Positions 52,523 through 60,787 of a DNA stretch of 64,000 nt are shown piece by piece (within the stretch, counting starts at the first letter, position 1; each line of letters opens with the position of its first letter). The notes below the pieces were generated by a model that was not told the origin of the DNA, searched no databases, and saw only the letters and a program-made list of their open reading frames with translations. Source of the DNA: Nonomuraea soli (lineage in GTDB: Bacteria > Actinomycetota > Actinomycetes > Streptosporangiales > Streptosporangiaceae); NCBI RefSeq assembly GCF_013761175.1, contig NZ_JACDUR010000002.1:626816-690815 (forward strand), given 5' to 3'. The translations under genes and the position numbers were made by a program.

Positions 52523-53890
52523 TCAGGGGGCGGGGTGCCACCAGGGGTCGGGGTCGGTGGAACGGTTGATCAGATAGGAGGTGCGCCGCAGGAAGCGCTG
52601 GAGCGCGGCGGGGCCCATGCGGGAGCCGCCGAGCCCGGAGAGCTTCGCGGCGTTCTTCTCGCCCTCCTGGATGATCGCGGTGAGGCCGGCGTCGTTGATG
52701 CTGACCGCTCCGGTCTCGAGGCGTGCGGCCACCGCCAGCGCGTCCTGCTCCGTCGGCCCGAAGACGGCCGCGGACAGGCCGTAGGCGGAGTCGTTGGCCA
52801 GGGCCACGGCCTCGTCGGTGGTGGTGAACGGCATGACCGGCAGGAGCGGGCCGAAGGTCTCCTCGGTCATCACGAGCATGCGGTGGTCGACGCCGGTGAG
52901 CACGGTGGGGCGGCACCAGCGGCCGCCGCCGTGGTGTTCGATGAGGCCGCCGGTGAGCACGGCCGCGCCGCGCGTGACGGCGTCGGCCAGGTGGCGCTCG
53001 ATCACGTCGGCCTGCGCGGGGTCGATGAGCGGTCCGATCGGTCCGCCTTCGCAGGTCAGACCCACTTTCGCGGCCTTGGCCGCCAGCAGGCCGACGAACG
53101 GCTCGTAGATCGCCTGGTGCACGTAGACCCGCTCGATGGACAGGCAGGACTGGCCGGCGTTGGCGGTGCCGCCCCACAGGACGGCCGAGGTGGCCCGGTC
53201 CAGGTCGCAGCCGTCGAGCACGATCGCCGGGTCCTTGCCGCCGAGTTCCAGGAAGGCGGGGACGAACGCGCGGGCGGCGGCCTCGGCGACCCGCCTGCCG
53301 GTGGGCACCGACCCGGTGAAGGCGACGGCGTCGACCAGTTCCACCATGGCCGCGCCCGTGGAGCCGTCGCCCTCGATCACGCGCAGGGGCAGCTCGGGCG
53401 GGACGAGCCGCATGAGGGGCTCGATGAAGCGGGGGGTCACCTCGCTGGGTTTGACCAGGACGGAACAGCCGGCGGCCAGCGCGGGGACGGCGTCGATGAG
53501 GCCGAGCAGGAGGGGGAGGTTCCACGGGCTGATCACGCCGACCAGCTCGTAGGGGCGCCAGGCGCCGTCCAGGACCACCGAGGGGACGACGGCCGAGGGT
53601 GTCTGGCCCCGGGATTCCATCGTCGCCGCGGACCAGCGTTCGATCATGCCCGCGACGAGCCGTACCTCCAGCTCCGACTCCGTGCGCCGCCCGGTGTCGG
53701 CGACCAGGGCCTCCAGCAGCGCGGCGTCCGCGGCGAGCGCGCGCCCGAACCGCCGCAGGACCTCGCCGCGGTCGGCGGCGGCCCAGGCGGCCTGCGCCGC
53801 CCGGAGCCCCGCCACGATCGGGGCGAGATCGGCGGGGGGCGCCAGTTCCCGCTCGATCCGGCCGGTCAGGGGGTCGCGTACGTGGGTCAT
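52523..53890 (-). CDS. aldehyde dehydrogenase (NAD(P)+)
   Basis: A 455-residue ALDH that oxidises an aldehyde to the acid. The active-site Glu is E215 in LELGGKDP and the nucleophile is C249 in NAGQSCLS. The cofactor motif is FTGSVPTGRR at 191-200, and SPWNLPL at 121-127 is also conserved. It overlaps the nitrilase gene by four bases (ATGA). It may oxidise the aldehyde released by the putative retro-aldolase encoded in the divergent operon; that link is inference. Confidence 0.93.
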   Translation of the reverse strand: MTHVRDPLTGRIERELAPPADLAPIVAGLRAAQAAWAAADRGEVLRRFGRALAADAALLEALVADTGRRTESELEVRLVAGMIERWSAATMESRGQTPSAVVPSVVLDGAWRPYELVGVISPWNLPLLLGLIDAVPALAAGCSVLVKPSEVTPRFIEPLMRLVPPELPLRVIEGDGSTGAAMVELVDAVAFTGSVPTGRRVAEAAARAFVPAFLELGGKDPAIVLDGCDLDRATSAVLWGGTANAGQSCLSIERVYVHQAIYEPFVGLLAAKAAKVGLTCEGGPIGPLIDPAQADVIERHLADAVTRGAAVLTGGLIEHHGGGRWCRPTVLTGVDHRMLVMTEETFGPLLPVMPFTTTDEAVALANDSAYGLSAAVFGPTEQDALAVAARLETGAVSINDAGLTAIIQEGEKNAAKLSGLGGSRMGPAALQRFLRRTSYLINRSTDPDPWWHPAP

Positions 53891-54924
53891 GGCCGGGTCC
53901 TGTCGATGATGTCCTGCTGCCGCCGGGTGAACCAGGCACGATCGGGGACGTCATGAGCCAGCCCGTTGGGCCGCTCCACGTCGTGCCTGCCGTACTCCTG
54001 CGCCCAGAGGGCGGTCTTGACCCGTGCGGGCAGGTTCCCCATGCCGGGCCGCGAGCGAGCGCGCCGCACGGCGGCCAGGTCCAGCTCGGCGGCGGCCACG
54101 ATCGACTCGCCGCTTCCCGCCTGCGCCAGCAGGCGCCCCTCGAAGTCGAGCAGCTCGGAGCCGCCGTTGGTGGAGTCGCGGGGGATCGGGATGCCGTCGA
54201 GCCCGCCGGAGTTGGCCGAGACGACGTAGGCGAGGTTCTCGATGGCGCGGGCGCGCCGCGCGACGGCCTTGGGGGTCAGCGACGGGGAGGCGATCTCCGA
54301 GGTGGAGTGGCAGAAGACCTCGGCGCCGCGCAACGCCAGCGCGCGGGCCAGCTCCGGGTAGAGGATCTCCTCGGAGGCGATGCAGGCCAGCGCGCCGATC
54401 TCGGTGCGGGCGACGGGGAACACCGCGTCGATCCCGTAGATCTCCAGGTAGCGGTCCCAGACGTCGTACGGCGACGGCGAGTACATCGAGTGCAGCCGCC
54501 GGTACCGCAGGATCACCTCGCCCGCCGGGCCGAGGATGAAGGAGGTCTGGAAGTACAGCTCCGGGAAGTGCGGGTCGCTCTCGTAGGCGTTGCCCGAGAG
54601 GAAGATCTGGTGGCGGGAGGCGATCTCGCCGAGCGCCGCGTATTCGGGGCCGTCCGGGGCGATCGCCGCCAGGTCGCGCCATCGCGCCACGCTCTCGCCC
54701 ATCGGGAAGCCGGTGAGGAAGTACTCGGGCAGCACGACGAGCCGCAGCTCGGGTCCGGCCCAGGCGCGGGCTCCCGCGACGGCGGTGCCCGCCCTGCCGA
54801 TGGCCCGCATGATCTCCGCGCGCGGGTCCGCCGTCCCGTTGACCGCCTTCGTCGCGATCTGCAGGGCCAGGGCCCGGAAAGCGGAGACCTCAGTCTTGAA
54901 ACGCCGTTCCACGTGTTGGAACAT
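53887..54924 (-). CDS. carbon-nitrogen hydrolase (nitrilase superfamily)
   Basis: A 345-residue enzyme of the nitrilase fold, which hydrolyses nitriles, amides or carbamoyl groups. The catalytic Glu is E67 in LPEYFLTGF, and the Cys is C181 in ACIASEE. The usual lysine of YRKxH is Arg143 in YRRLH, which is unusual. A C-terminal extension (EYGRHDVERPNGLAHDVPDR) goes beyond the core fold. I start at MFQHVERRF; earlier starts have no signal. It is the first gene of the minus-strand group, divergent from the CoA-catabolic operon. Confidence 0.85.
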   Translation of the reverse strand: MFQHVERRFKTEVSAFRALALQIATKAVNGTADPRAEIMRAIGRAGTAVAGARAWAGPELRLVVLPEYFLTGFPMGESVARWRDLAAIAPDGPEYAALGEIASRHQIFLSGNAYESDPHFPELYFQTSFILGPAGEVILRYRRLHSMYSPSPYDVWDRYLEIYGIDAVFPVARTEIGALACIASEEILYPELARALALRGAEVFCHSTSEIASPSLTPKAVARRARAIENLAYVVSANSGGLDGIPIPRDSTNGGSELLDFEGRLLAQAGSGESIVAAAELDLAAVRRARSRPGMGNLPARVKTALWAQEYGRHDVERPNGLAHDVPDRAWFTRRQQDIIDRTRP

Positions 54925-54961
54925 AGCCCCGTGCCTGCAGCCGCGCAAGCATTGACGCCAA

Positions 54962-54996
54962 AAACGTCAGACCATTAGCTTAATGGTCAGACGTTT
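54962..54996. promoter_or_regulatory. 35-bp inverted repeat, probable operator of both catabolic transcripts
   Basis: Two 16-base arms around GCT (AAACGTCAGACCATTA and TAATGGTCAGACGTTT) pair with a single mismatch. The core ACCATTA-GCT-TAATGGT resembles TetR-family sites. It lies 37 bases from the nitrilase start and 19 bases before the MaoC start, so it could silence both directions. The regulator is not encoded nearby in the window. Confidence 0.75.
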
Positions 54997-55015
54997 CGCG
55001 ATCCCAGGAGTGACC

Positions 55016-55534
55016 GTGACCGTGCACGAGGCCAGCATCGGCCGATACTTCGAGGACTTCACGGTCGGCGACATCCACCAGCACGCGCTCGGCCGCACCA
55101 TCACCGAGGCGGACAACACGTGGTTCACGTTGCTGACCATGAACACCAACCAGAACCACTTCAACGCCCACTTCGCCGAACGTGCCCCCTACGGCAGGAT
55201 CATCGCCAACTCGGGGCTGACCGTCGCCGTCGTGCTGGGGCTGTCGGTCATGGACATGAGCCAGACGGCCATCATGAACCTCGGCTGGGACGAGATCAAG
55301 CTCACCCACCCGGTCTTCGTGGGTGACACGATCTACGCCGAGTCGCTGGTCGTGGACAAGCGCGAGTCCGCCTCGCGGCCTTATGCCGGGATCGTCTCCT
55401 GCCGCACCAGGGGCCTGAACCAGGACGGCGACGAGATCATGTCGTGGAAGCGCACGGTCATGGTCTACCGGCGCGACGCGCCCCACGACAAGGGCTACTT
55501 CCCGCAGGCCAAGACCGGGCCGCTGACCGCATGA
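55016..55534 (+). CDS. MaoC-like hydratase/dehydratase, first gene of the catabolic operon
   Basis: A 172-residue hotdog-fold protein (MaoC-like dehydratase). The active-site helix reads MNTNQNHFNAHFAE, with the Asn/His arrangement of the mesaconyl-CoA hydratase-like branch. AGIVSCRTRGLNQDG is a conserved C-terminal strand. The GTG at 55016 follows AGGAG and clears the operator; an ATG 11 codons upstream lies inside the operator and is less likely. It overlaps the next gene by ATGA. Probably hydrates an enoyl-CoA. Confidence 0.88.
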   Translation: MTVHEASIGRYFEDFTVGDIHQHALGRTITEADNTWFTLLTMNTNQNHFNAHFAERAPYGRIIANSGLTVAVVLGLSVMDMSQTAIMNLGWDEIKLTHPVFVGDTIYAESLVVDKRESASRPYAGIVSCRTRGLNQDGDEIMSWKRTVMVYRRDAPHDKGYFPQAKTGPLTA

Positions 55535-56517
55535 GGATCACCTACGGGCCGTGGGGCGAGAGCCTGGAGGAGCTGACCTCGGCCGCCAGGGCCGCCGAGG
55601 AGGCGGGCGCCGAGCTCATCTGGGTGCCCGAGCTGCACCGCAGCGCCACCGTCACCGCCGCCGCCGTGGCCTCCGCCACCACCCGGGCGGGGGTCGGCAC
55701 CGCCATCGCGCTCGCCTTCACCCGCAGCCCGATGATCACCGCGCTGGAGGCGCTCGACCTCGACGAGCTGACCGGCGGCCGGTTCGTCCTCGGACTCGGC
55801 TCCGGCGCGCGCAGGCTCAACGAGAACTGGCACAACGCCCGCTGGGACAAGCCCCTGGCCCAGCTGCGGGAGACCGTCGAGGTCATCAGGACCATCGTCG
55901 CCGCCTCCCACACCGGGCAGCCGCTGGAGTACGAGGGGGAGTGGCAGCGCCTGAGCGTGCGCGGCTTCCGCCGGCCGTACCAGCCGGTCCGCACCGAGAT
56001 CCCGATCTACCTGGCCGCGGTCGGACCGCAGCTCACCCGGATGGCGGCGCGGATCGCCGACGGGTGGATCTCCCACGAGCTGTGCTCCCCCGCCTACCTG
56101 CGCGAGCACGTGCTGCCGAACCTGGCGGGCAGGCGCGACGGCTTCGACGTCGTCGTCTCGGGCTGCTGCTCGATCGACCGGGACCCCGCGCTCGCCCGCG
56201 AGCGGGCCTCGGGCGTGCTCGCCTTCTACGCCTCGGTCGCCACCTACAAGGACTTCTTCGCCTTCCACGGCCTGGCCGACGAGCACGCCCGGATGGTCGA
56301 GGCCTTCCGCGCCGGACGCAAGGCCGAGGTGCCGGGCCACATGGTCGACCCCCTCGTGCTCACCGGCACGCCGGACCAGGTGGCCGAGAGGATCGCCGCG
56401 TACGAGGGCTTCGCCGACACGATCAAGCTCACGCCCGCCGTGTACGGCAACAGCCCGGCGCAGATCCGCGAGAACCAGGCCCGCCTCATCACGCTCATCA
56501 GGGAGCTGACCGCATGA
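55531..56517 (+). CDS. LLM-class F420/flavin-dependent oxidoreductase
   Basis: A 328-residue luciferase-like TIM-barrel enzyme. It starts MRITYGPWGESLEEL and has LIWVPELHRSATVTAAAVA, then VGTAIALAFTRSPMITALEA and LGLGSGARRLNENW, all typical of the F420-dependent reductase/monooxygenase group (TIGR03559-like). It may hydroxylate or reduce the substrate before CoA chemistry. It is coupled to both neighbours by ATGA overlaps. Confidence 0.9.
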   Translation: MRITYGPWGESLEELTSAARAAEEAGAELIWVPELHRSATVTAAAVASATTRAGVGTAIALAFTRSPMITALEALDLDELTGGRFVLGLGSGARRLNENWHNARWDKPLAQLRETVEVIRTIVAASHTGQPLEYEGEWQRLSVRGFRRPYQPVRTEIPIYLAAVGPQLTRMAARIADGWISHELCSPAYLREHVLPNLAGRRDGFDVVVSGCCSIDRDPALARERASGVLAFYASVATYKDFFAFHGLADEHARMVEAFRAGRKAEVPGHMVDPLVLTGTPDQVAERIAAYEGFADTIKLTPAVYGNSPAQIRENQARLITLIRELTA

Positions 56518-57710
56518 GACCGCTGCAGGACGTCCGGATCATCAGCCTGGAGCAGTACGGCGCCGGACCCTTCGGCACCGTGCACCTGGCCGACCTCGGC
56601 GCCGAGATCATCAAGATCGAGGACCCGCGCGCCGGTGGCGACGTCGGCCGCTACGTGCCGCCCTACACCGAGGGCGAGGACTCGCTGTTCTTCGAGACGT
56701 TCAACCGCAACAAGAAGTCGCTCTCCCTGGACCTCGCGACGCGGGCCGGACGCGAGGTCTTCGAGGACCTGGTACGGCACGGCGACGCCGTCTACTCCAA
56801 CCTGCGCGGCGACGTCCCGGCCAAGATGCGGATCACCTACGCCGATCTGAAACACCTCAACCCGGCGATCGTCTGCTGCTCGCTGACCGGCTTCGGCATG
56901 ACGGGCCCGCGCGCGGCCGAACCCGGCTACGACTACATCCTGCAGGGCCTGGCCGGCTGGATGGAGCTCACCGGCGACCCGGCGGGCCCGCCCACCAAGT
57001 CGGGCCTGTCGCTGGTGGACTACTCCGGCGGCTTCGTGGCGGCGATCGCGCTGCTGGCGGCGCTGCACGCGGCGCGCCGCGACGGCGTGGGCATGGACTG
57101 CGACCTGTCGCTGTACGACACCGCGATCAGCATGCTCACCTATGTCGGCACGTGGGCGCTCAACACCGGCTACCGGCCCGCCCGCACGCCGCACTCGGCC
57201 CACCCGTCGCTGGTGCCGTTCCAGAACTTCGCCGCCAAGGACGGCTGGCTGGTGGTGGGGTGCGCGAAGGAGAAGTTCTGGCAGCGCCTGGCCGCCATCC
57301 TCGGGCCGGAGTTCGCCGAGGAGCGTTACGCCACCTTCGCCCAGCGCCGCGAGCTCGCCGGTGAACTGCTGCCCCGGCTGGCCGAGATCTTCCTGACCAG
57401 GACCGTGGCCGAGTGGCTGGCGGTGCTGACGCCGGCGGGCATCCCGTGCGGGCCCGTCAACGACGTGACGCAGGCGCTCGCCGAGGAGCACACGGCCGCG
57501 CGCGGGCTGATCGCCGAGACCGACCACCCCAGGTACGGCAGGCTGCGGCAGCTCGCCTCGCCGGTGCGGGTGGGAGCCGAGCCGGTCGAGCACCGGCGGG
57601 CGCCGCAGCGCGGTGAGCACTTCGAGGAGGTCGTCGGCGGCCTGCTCGGCTACTCGGCCGAGCGCGTCGACGCGCTGACGTCGGCGGGTGCCTTCGGGAC
57701 GCCGCGATGA
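56514..57710 (+). CDS. CaiB/BaiF family CoA-transferase
   Basis: A 398-residue class III CoA-transferase. It begins with VRIISLEQYGAGPFGTVHLADLGAE-like segments (residues 7-31), and the family motif around the catalytic Asp reads PGYDYILQGLAGW (residues 137-149). SLYDTAISML and IPCGPVNDV near the end are also characteristic. It should move CoA from a donor thioester to the free acid that enters the pathway, or between carboxyl groups. ATGA overlaps link it to both neighbours. Confidence 0.93.
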   Translation: MRPLQDVRIISLEQYGAGPFGTVHLADLGAEIIKIEDPRAGGDVGRYVPPYTEGEDSLFFETFNRNKKSLSLDLATRAGREVFEDLVRHGDAVYSNLRGDVPAKMRITYADLKHLNPAIVCCSLTGFGMTGPRAAEPGYDYILQGLAGWMELTGDPAGPPTKSGLSLVDYSGGFVAAIALLAALHAARRDGVGMDCDLSLYDTAISMLTYVGTWALNTGYRPARTPHSAHPSLVPFQNFAAKDGWLVVGCAKEKFWQRLAAILGPEFAEERYATFAQRRELAGELLPRLAEIFLTRTVAEWLAVLTPAGIPCGPVNDVTQALAEEHTAARGLIAETDHPRYGRLRQLASPVRVGAEPVEHRRAPQRGEHFEEVVGGLLGYSAERVDALTSAGAFGTPR

Positions 57711-58990
57711 CCGCGGCCGAGCGGCTGGCCGGATGGGCCCTGGAGCTGAGCCTGGAGCAGGTGCCCGAGGCGGCCGTCGAGGCGGCGCTGCGCCACCTGC
57801 TCGACGGCCTGGGCTGCGCCGTCGCCGCCGGGACCGACCTGCCCGCGATCACGGTCGCCCGTGAACTGGGCGGCCCCGCCGAGGCGACCATCCTCGGCAC
57901 CCCCTGGCAGGTCGGCGCCCCCGCCGCGGCGCTGGCCAACGGCATGCTCGTGCACGCGCTCGACTTCGACGACACCCACGCGGGCGGCCTCGTGCACGCG
58001 ACCGCGCCTGTGCTCCCCGCCGCCTTCGCCGTGGGCGAGGAGATCGGCGCGAGCGGCGCCGAGGTGCTGGCGGCGGCCCTGACCGGCTACGAGACGATCT
58101 GCCGGCTGGGCGCCGCCGTACCGCACGGCTTCCACGCCCGCGGCCTGCACGCCACCGCGACCTGCGGGGTGTTCGCCGCCGCCCTGGCAGCCGCCCGGTT
58201 GTACGGCCTGACCCACGCCGAGACCGTGGACGCGCTCGGCATCGCGGGAAGCCAGGCGGGCGGGCTGCTGGAGTTCCTGAACACCGGCTCCTCCACCAAG
58301 CAGCTCCACCCCGGCTTCGCCGCTCAGGCCGGGGTCCTGGCCGCCCGGCTGGCCAGGGCCGGAGCCTCCGGGCCCGCCACCGTGCTGGAAGGACCGTACG
58401 GCCTCTACGGCGCCCTGCTCGGACTGCCCGGCCTCGACCCGGTCACGGAGCTCGGCGAGCGCTGGGAGGTCACCAGGATCGGCGTCAAGCCGTACCCCGC
58501 CTGCCAGCTCCTGCACGCCAGCCTCGACGCGGCCCGCGGCCTGACGGGCGACATCGAGGAGATCGTCGCCGAGGTGCATCCCGACACCGCGCCGATCGTC
58601 TGCGGGGAGGGCAAGGACCGTCCGCGCACGCCGTACGACGCCAAGTTCAGCCTCCCGTGGAGCGTGGCCGCGATGATCGTGGACGGGGAGGTCACCGTGC
58701 GCACCTACGCCGACGTCGACCGGCCGGAGGTCGCGGCACTGGCCGCGCGGATCCGGCACGAGGTCGTGCCCTTCCCCGGGGTCGCCGCCGCCCAGCCGGG
58801 ACGGCTGCGCATCAGGTTCGCCGACGGGACCTCGACCGTGGCGCAGGCCCCGCCCGGCCTGGCGGGCGTCGCCGAGGCGGTCCGGGCCAAGGCCCTCGGC
58901 AACGGGCTGAGCGAGCGCGCGATCGGCCTGGTCCTCGACCTGGCCAGCCTGCCCACCCTCCAGCCCCTGATCCAGGAGTTGATCGTATGA
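57707..58990 (+). CDS. MmgE/PrpD family protein
   Basis: A 427-residue protein of the 2-methylcitrate dehydratase / aconitate decarboxylase family. It has LDGLGCAVAAG near residue 35 and ANGMLVHALDFDDTH (residues 77-91), the hallmark segment with acidic and His residues. Later GSSTKQLHPGFAAQ and KPYPACQLLHASLDA match the family. It acts on tri- or dicarboxylic acids by dehydration or decarboxylation, though distant members do other reactions. In this operon a dehydration of a hydroxy acid is plausible. Confidence 0.9.
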   Translation: MTAAERLAGWALELSLEQVPEAAVEAALRHLLDGLGCAVAAGTDLPAITVARELGGPAEATILGTPWQVGAPAAALANGMLVHALDFDDTHAGGLVHATAPVLPAAFAVGEEIGASGAEVLAAALTGYETICRLGAAVPHGFHARGLHATATCGVFAAALAAARLYGLTHAETVDALGIAGSQAGGLLEFLNTGSSTKQLHPGFAAQAGVLAARLARAGASGPATVLEGPYGLYGALLGLPGLDPVTELGERWEVTRIGVKPYPACQLLHASLDAARGLTGDIEEIVAEVHPDTAPIVCGEGKDRPRTPYDAKFSLPWSVAAMIVDGEVTVRTYADVDRPEVAALAARIRHEVVPFPGVAAAQPGRLRIRFADGTSTVAQAPPGLAGVAEAVRAKALGNGLSERAIGLVLDLASLPTLQPLIQELIV

Positions 58991-59973
58991 CCGTACGGCT
59001 GCCGGCCGTGACCGGCGCCACCGCGCAGGAGGCCTACGCCCGAGCCCTGGGCGACCTGGAGCGGGCCGGCTTGTCCGCCGACGACATCGTCCAGGTGGTG
59101 CAGTACGTGACCGACCCCGCGGACGCCTGCGCGCCCGACGGTGTGACCGTCTCGACGGTGTCCGTGGAAGCACTCCTGGACGGCGCGGCGGCGATCGAGC
59201 TGACGGCGCACCCCGGCGGCGGCGAGCGCATCCCGACCCCGGACGGCGTCGTCACGGTCGCCGACGAGATCGTCTACCTGCCGGGCATCCTGCCCGCCGA
59301 CCTGACGGCGGGCTTCCGCGAGCAGTACCGCTCCTGCCTGGAGGTCGCCGGCGAACTGCTCAAGGCGGCCGGGACCGGCCTCGACGCGCTGGTGCAGACC
59401 ACCGACTACACCGCCACCGCCACCCGGGCCGAGTACCCCCGCTGCGGCCGTCCGCGCCGCGAGCTGCTCGGCGGCACCGGCACCGACGGGCTGGCGGTCC
59501 ATCCAGGAGCGGCGGGCATCCTGGTCGACCGGCCGCCGGTGCCGGGCGCGATGGTCTGGCTCGACGCGGTCGCCTCCCGCAGCCCGCTGCGCACGGTCAA
59601 CCCGGGCTGGAGGCGCTACGAGACGCTCACCTACAAGCCGGGCGTGGCGGCGGGCGACACGCTGTTCATGTCGGGCTTCGGAGCGCTGGAGCCGGCGACG
59701 CAGCGGGCCATCTTCGACGGCGACCTGGAGGCGCAGGCGGAGTTCACCTACGCGGCGATCGCCACCGTGCTGCGCGAGGCGGGGCTGACGGGGGAGTCGG
59801 TGGTGCGGCTCGTCGAGTACGTCACCCCTGACGGTGTGGCGAAATATCCGGAGATCGCGGCCATCCGCGAGCGGTACTTCCCCGGCCGGCCGGCCCTCAC
59901 CTCGGTGGTGTGCTCGGCGCTCCTGCGCCCGGAGTTCCTGATCGAGGTCGTGCCCACGGCGGTGTTCCGATGA
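58987..59973 (+). CDS. fusion of three Rid (RidA/YjgF-like) domains
   Basis: A 328-residue protein that reads as three successive Rid-like units. The first is about residues 12-80 (AYARALGDLERAGLSADDIV, incomplete). The second is 83-195 (DEIVYLPGILPADLTAG, CLEVAGELLKAAGTGLDALV). The third is 205-328 (DTLFMSGFGALEPATQ, AIATVLREAGLTGESVVR, EFLIEVVPTAV). Single Rid proteins hydrolyse enamines and imines. The arginine of RidA that holds the substrate carboxylate (in PAR-S/T) is PALT in the third unit and not evident in the others, so the chemistry may differ. ATGA overlaps on both sides. Confidence 0.75.
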   Translation: MTVRLPAVTGATAQEAYARALGDLERAGLSADDIVQVVQYVTDPADACAPDGVTVSTVSVEALLDGAAAIELTAHPGGGERIPTPDGVVTVADEIVYLPGILPADLTAGFREQYRSCLEVAGELLKAAGTGLDALVQTTDYTATATRAEYPRCGRPRRELLGGTGTDGLAVHPGAAGILVDRPPVPGAMVWLDAVASRSPLRTVNPGWRRYETLTYKPGVAAGDTLFMSGFGALEPATQRAIFDGDLEAQAEFTYAAIATVLREAGLTGESVVRLVEYVTPDGVAKYPEIAAIRERYFPGRPALTSVVCSALLRPEFLIEVVPTAVFR

Positions 59974-60431
59974 ACGACGACGTGAGCGGTGGTCCGGCTG
60001 ACGAAGAGGTGAGTTACACCGCCCCAGAGGAGCTCGGCAAGGCCGCGATCCGCTACTTCGCCCAGGCCGTCGGCGACGCCAACCCGCTCTACACCGACGA
60101 CGCCTACGCCCGCGAGCACGGCTACGACGGCGTGATCGCCCCGCCGACCCTGATCTGCGAGACCAACCAGTACACCGGCCTGCCCAGGGACGAGCACGGC
60201 TACCCCGGACACAGCTGGCCCCAGGAGTACCCCGGCCGCCGCCAGGTCAGGGGAGGCAACAGCTACGAGTTCCACCAGCCGGTACGGCCCAGCGACGTGG
60301 TCACCGCGACCTGGCGCGTCGAGAAGGTCGAGGAGAAGGCGGGCAAGATCTTCGTGACCTCCCGCGCCACCTACACCAACCAGCACGGCGAGCTGCTGGC
60401 CGTCAACGAGGAGGTGGTGGTGTGGATCTGA
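59970..60431 (+). CDS. MaoC-like dehydratase subunit (N-terminal type)
   Basis: A 153-residue hotdog protein. The motif GDANPLY replaces the hydratase GDxNPxH, so the catalytic His is lost. GVIAPPTLICETNQY and GGNSYEFHQPVRPSDVV are typical of the FAS1-dehydratase-like half. Such proteins work with a second hotdog subunit carrying the His, and the next gene supplies one with a 10-base overlap. The two together should hydrate a branched enoyl-CoA, as ChsH1/ChsH2 do in steroid breakdown. Confidence 0.88.
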   Translation: MNDDVSGGPADEEVSYTAPEELGKAAIRYFAQAVGDANPLYTDDAYAREHGYDGVIAPPTLICETNQYTGLPRDEHGYPGHSWPQEYPGRRQVRGGNSYEFHQPVRPSDVVTATWRVEKVEEKAGKIFVTSRATYTNQHGELLAVNEEVVVWI

Positions 60432-60787
60432 TCCCGCCGCTGGAGCGCCGCATCGAGCTCCCCGACATGATCGCCTACGCGGGGGCAACCTGGGACTGGC
60501 ACCGCCTGCACTACGCCCCAGAAGGCCTCGACCGCCCGGTCGTCGACGGCCAGCTCTTCGGCGCCCTGCTCGCCGAGCAGCTCCAGGACTGGCTCGGTCC
60601 CGGCCACCGCATCACCCGCCTGCACTTCCGCTTCCGCAGCATGGTCTTCGCCGGCGAGACGGTCCGCTGCACCGGCCGGGTCGTCGGCCGCGACAACGGC
60701 GTCATCACCGTGGAGCAGCAGGTCGAGGTCGTAGAGGACGGCCGCGTCGCGGTGGCGCCCGCCGGGGCCACGGTGGTGCCGCGATGA
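60422..60787 (+). CDS. MaoC-like hydratase subunit (catalytic partner)
   Basis: A 121-residue hotdog protein starting at GTG. The motif TWDWHRLHYAPE supplies the Asp and His that the preceding subunit lacks. VVDGQLFGALLAEQLQDWLG and FRFRSMVFAGETV complete the fold. It should form a heteromeric enoyl-CoA hydratase with the product of the preceding gene. It overlaps the thiolase-fold gene by ATGA. Confidence 0.88.
   Translation: MDLIPPLERRIELPDMIAYAGATWDWHRLHYAPEGLDRPVVDGQLFGALLAEQLQDWLGPGHRITRLHFRFRSMVFAGETVRCTGRVVGRDNGVITVEQQVEVVEDGRVAVAPAGATVVPR

Noticed and set aside
57650-59173. A 507-residue minus-strand frame opposite the PrpD gene.
   Set aside because: The plus-strand protein is a clear MmgE/PrpD member with coupled starts; the minus frame lacks any motif.
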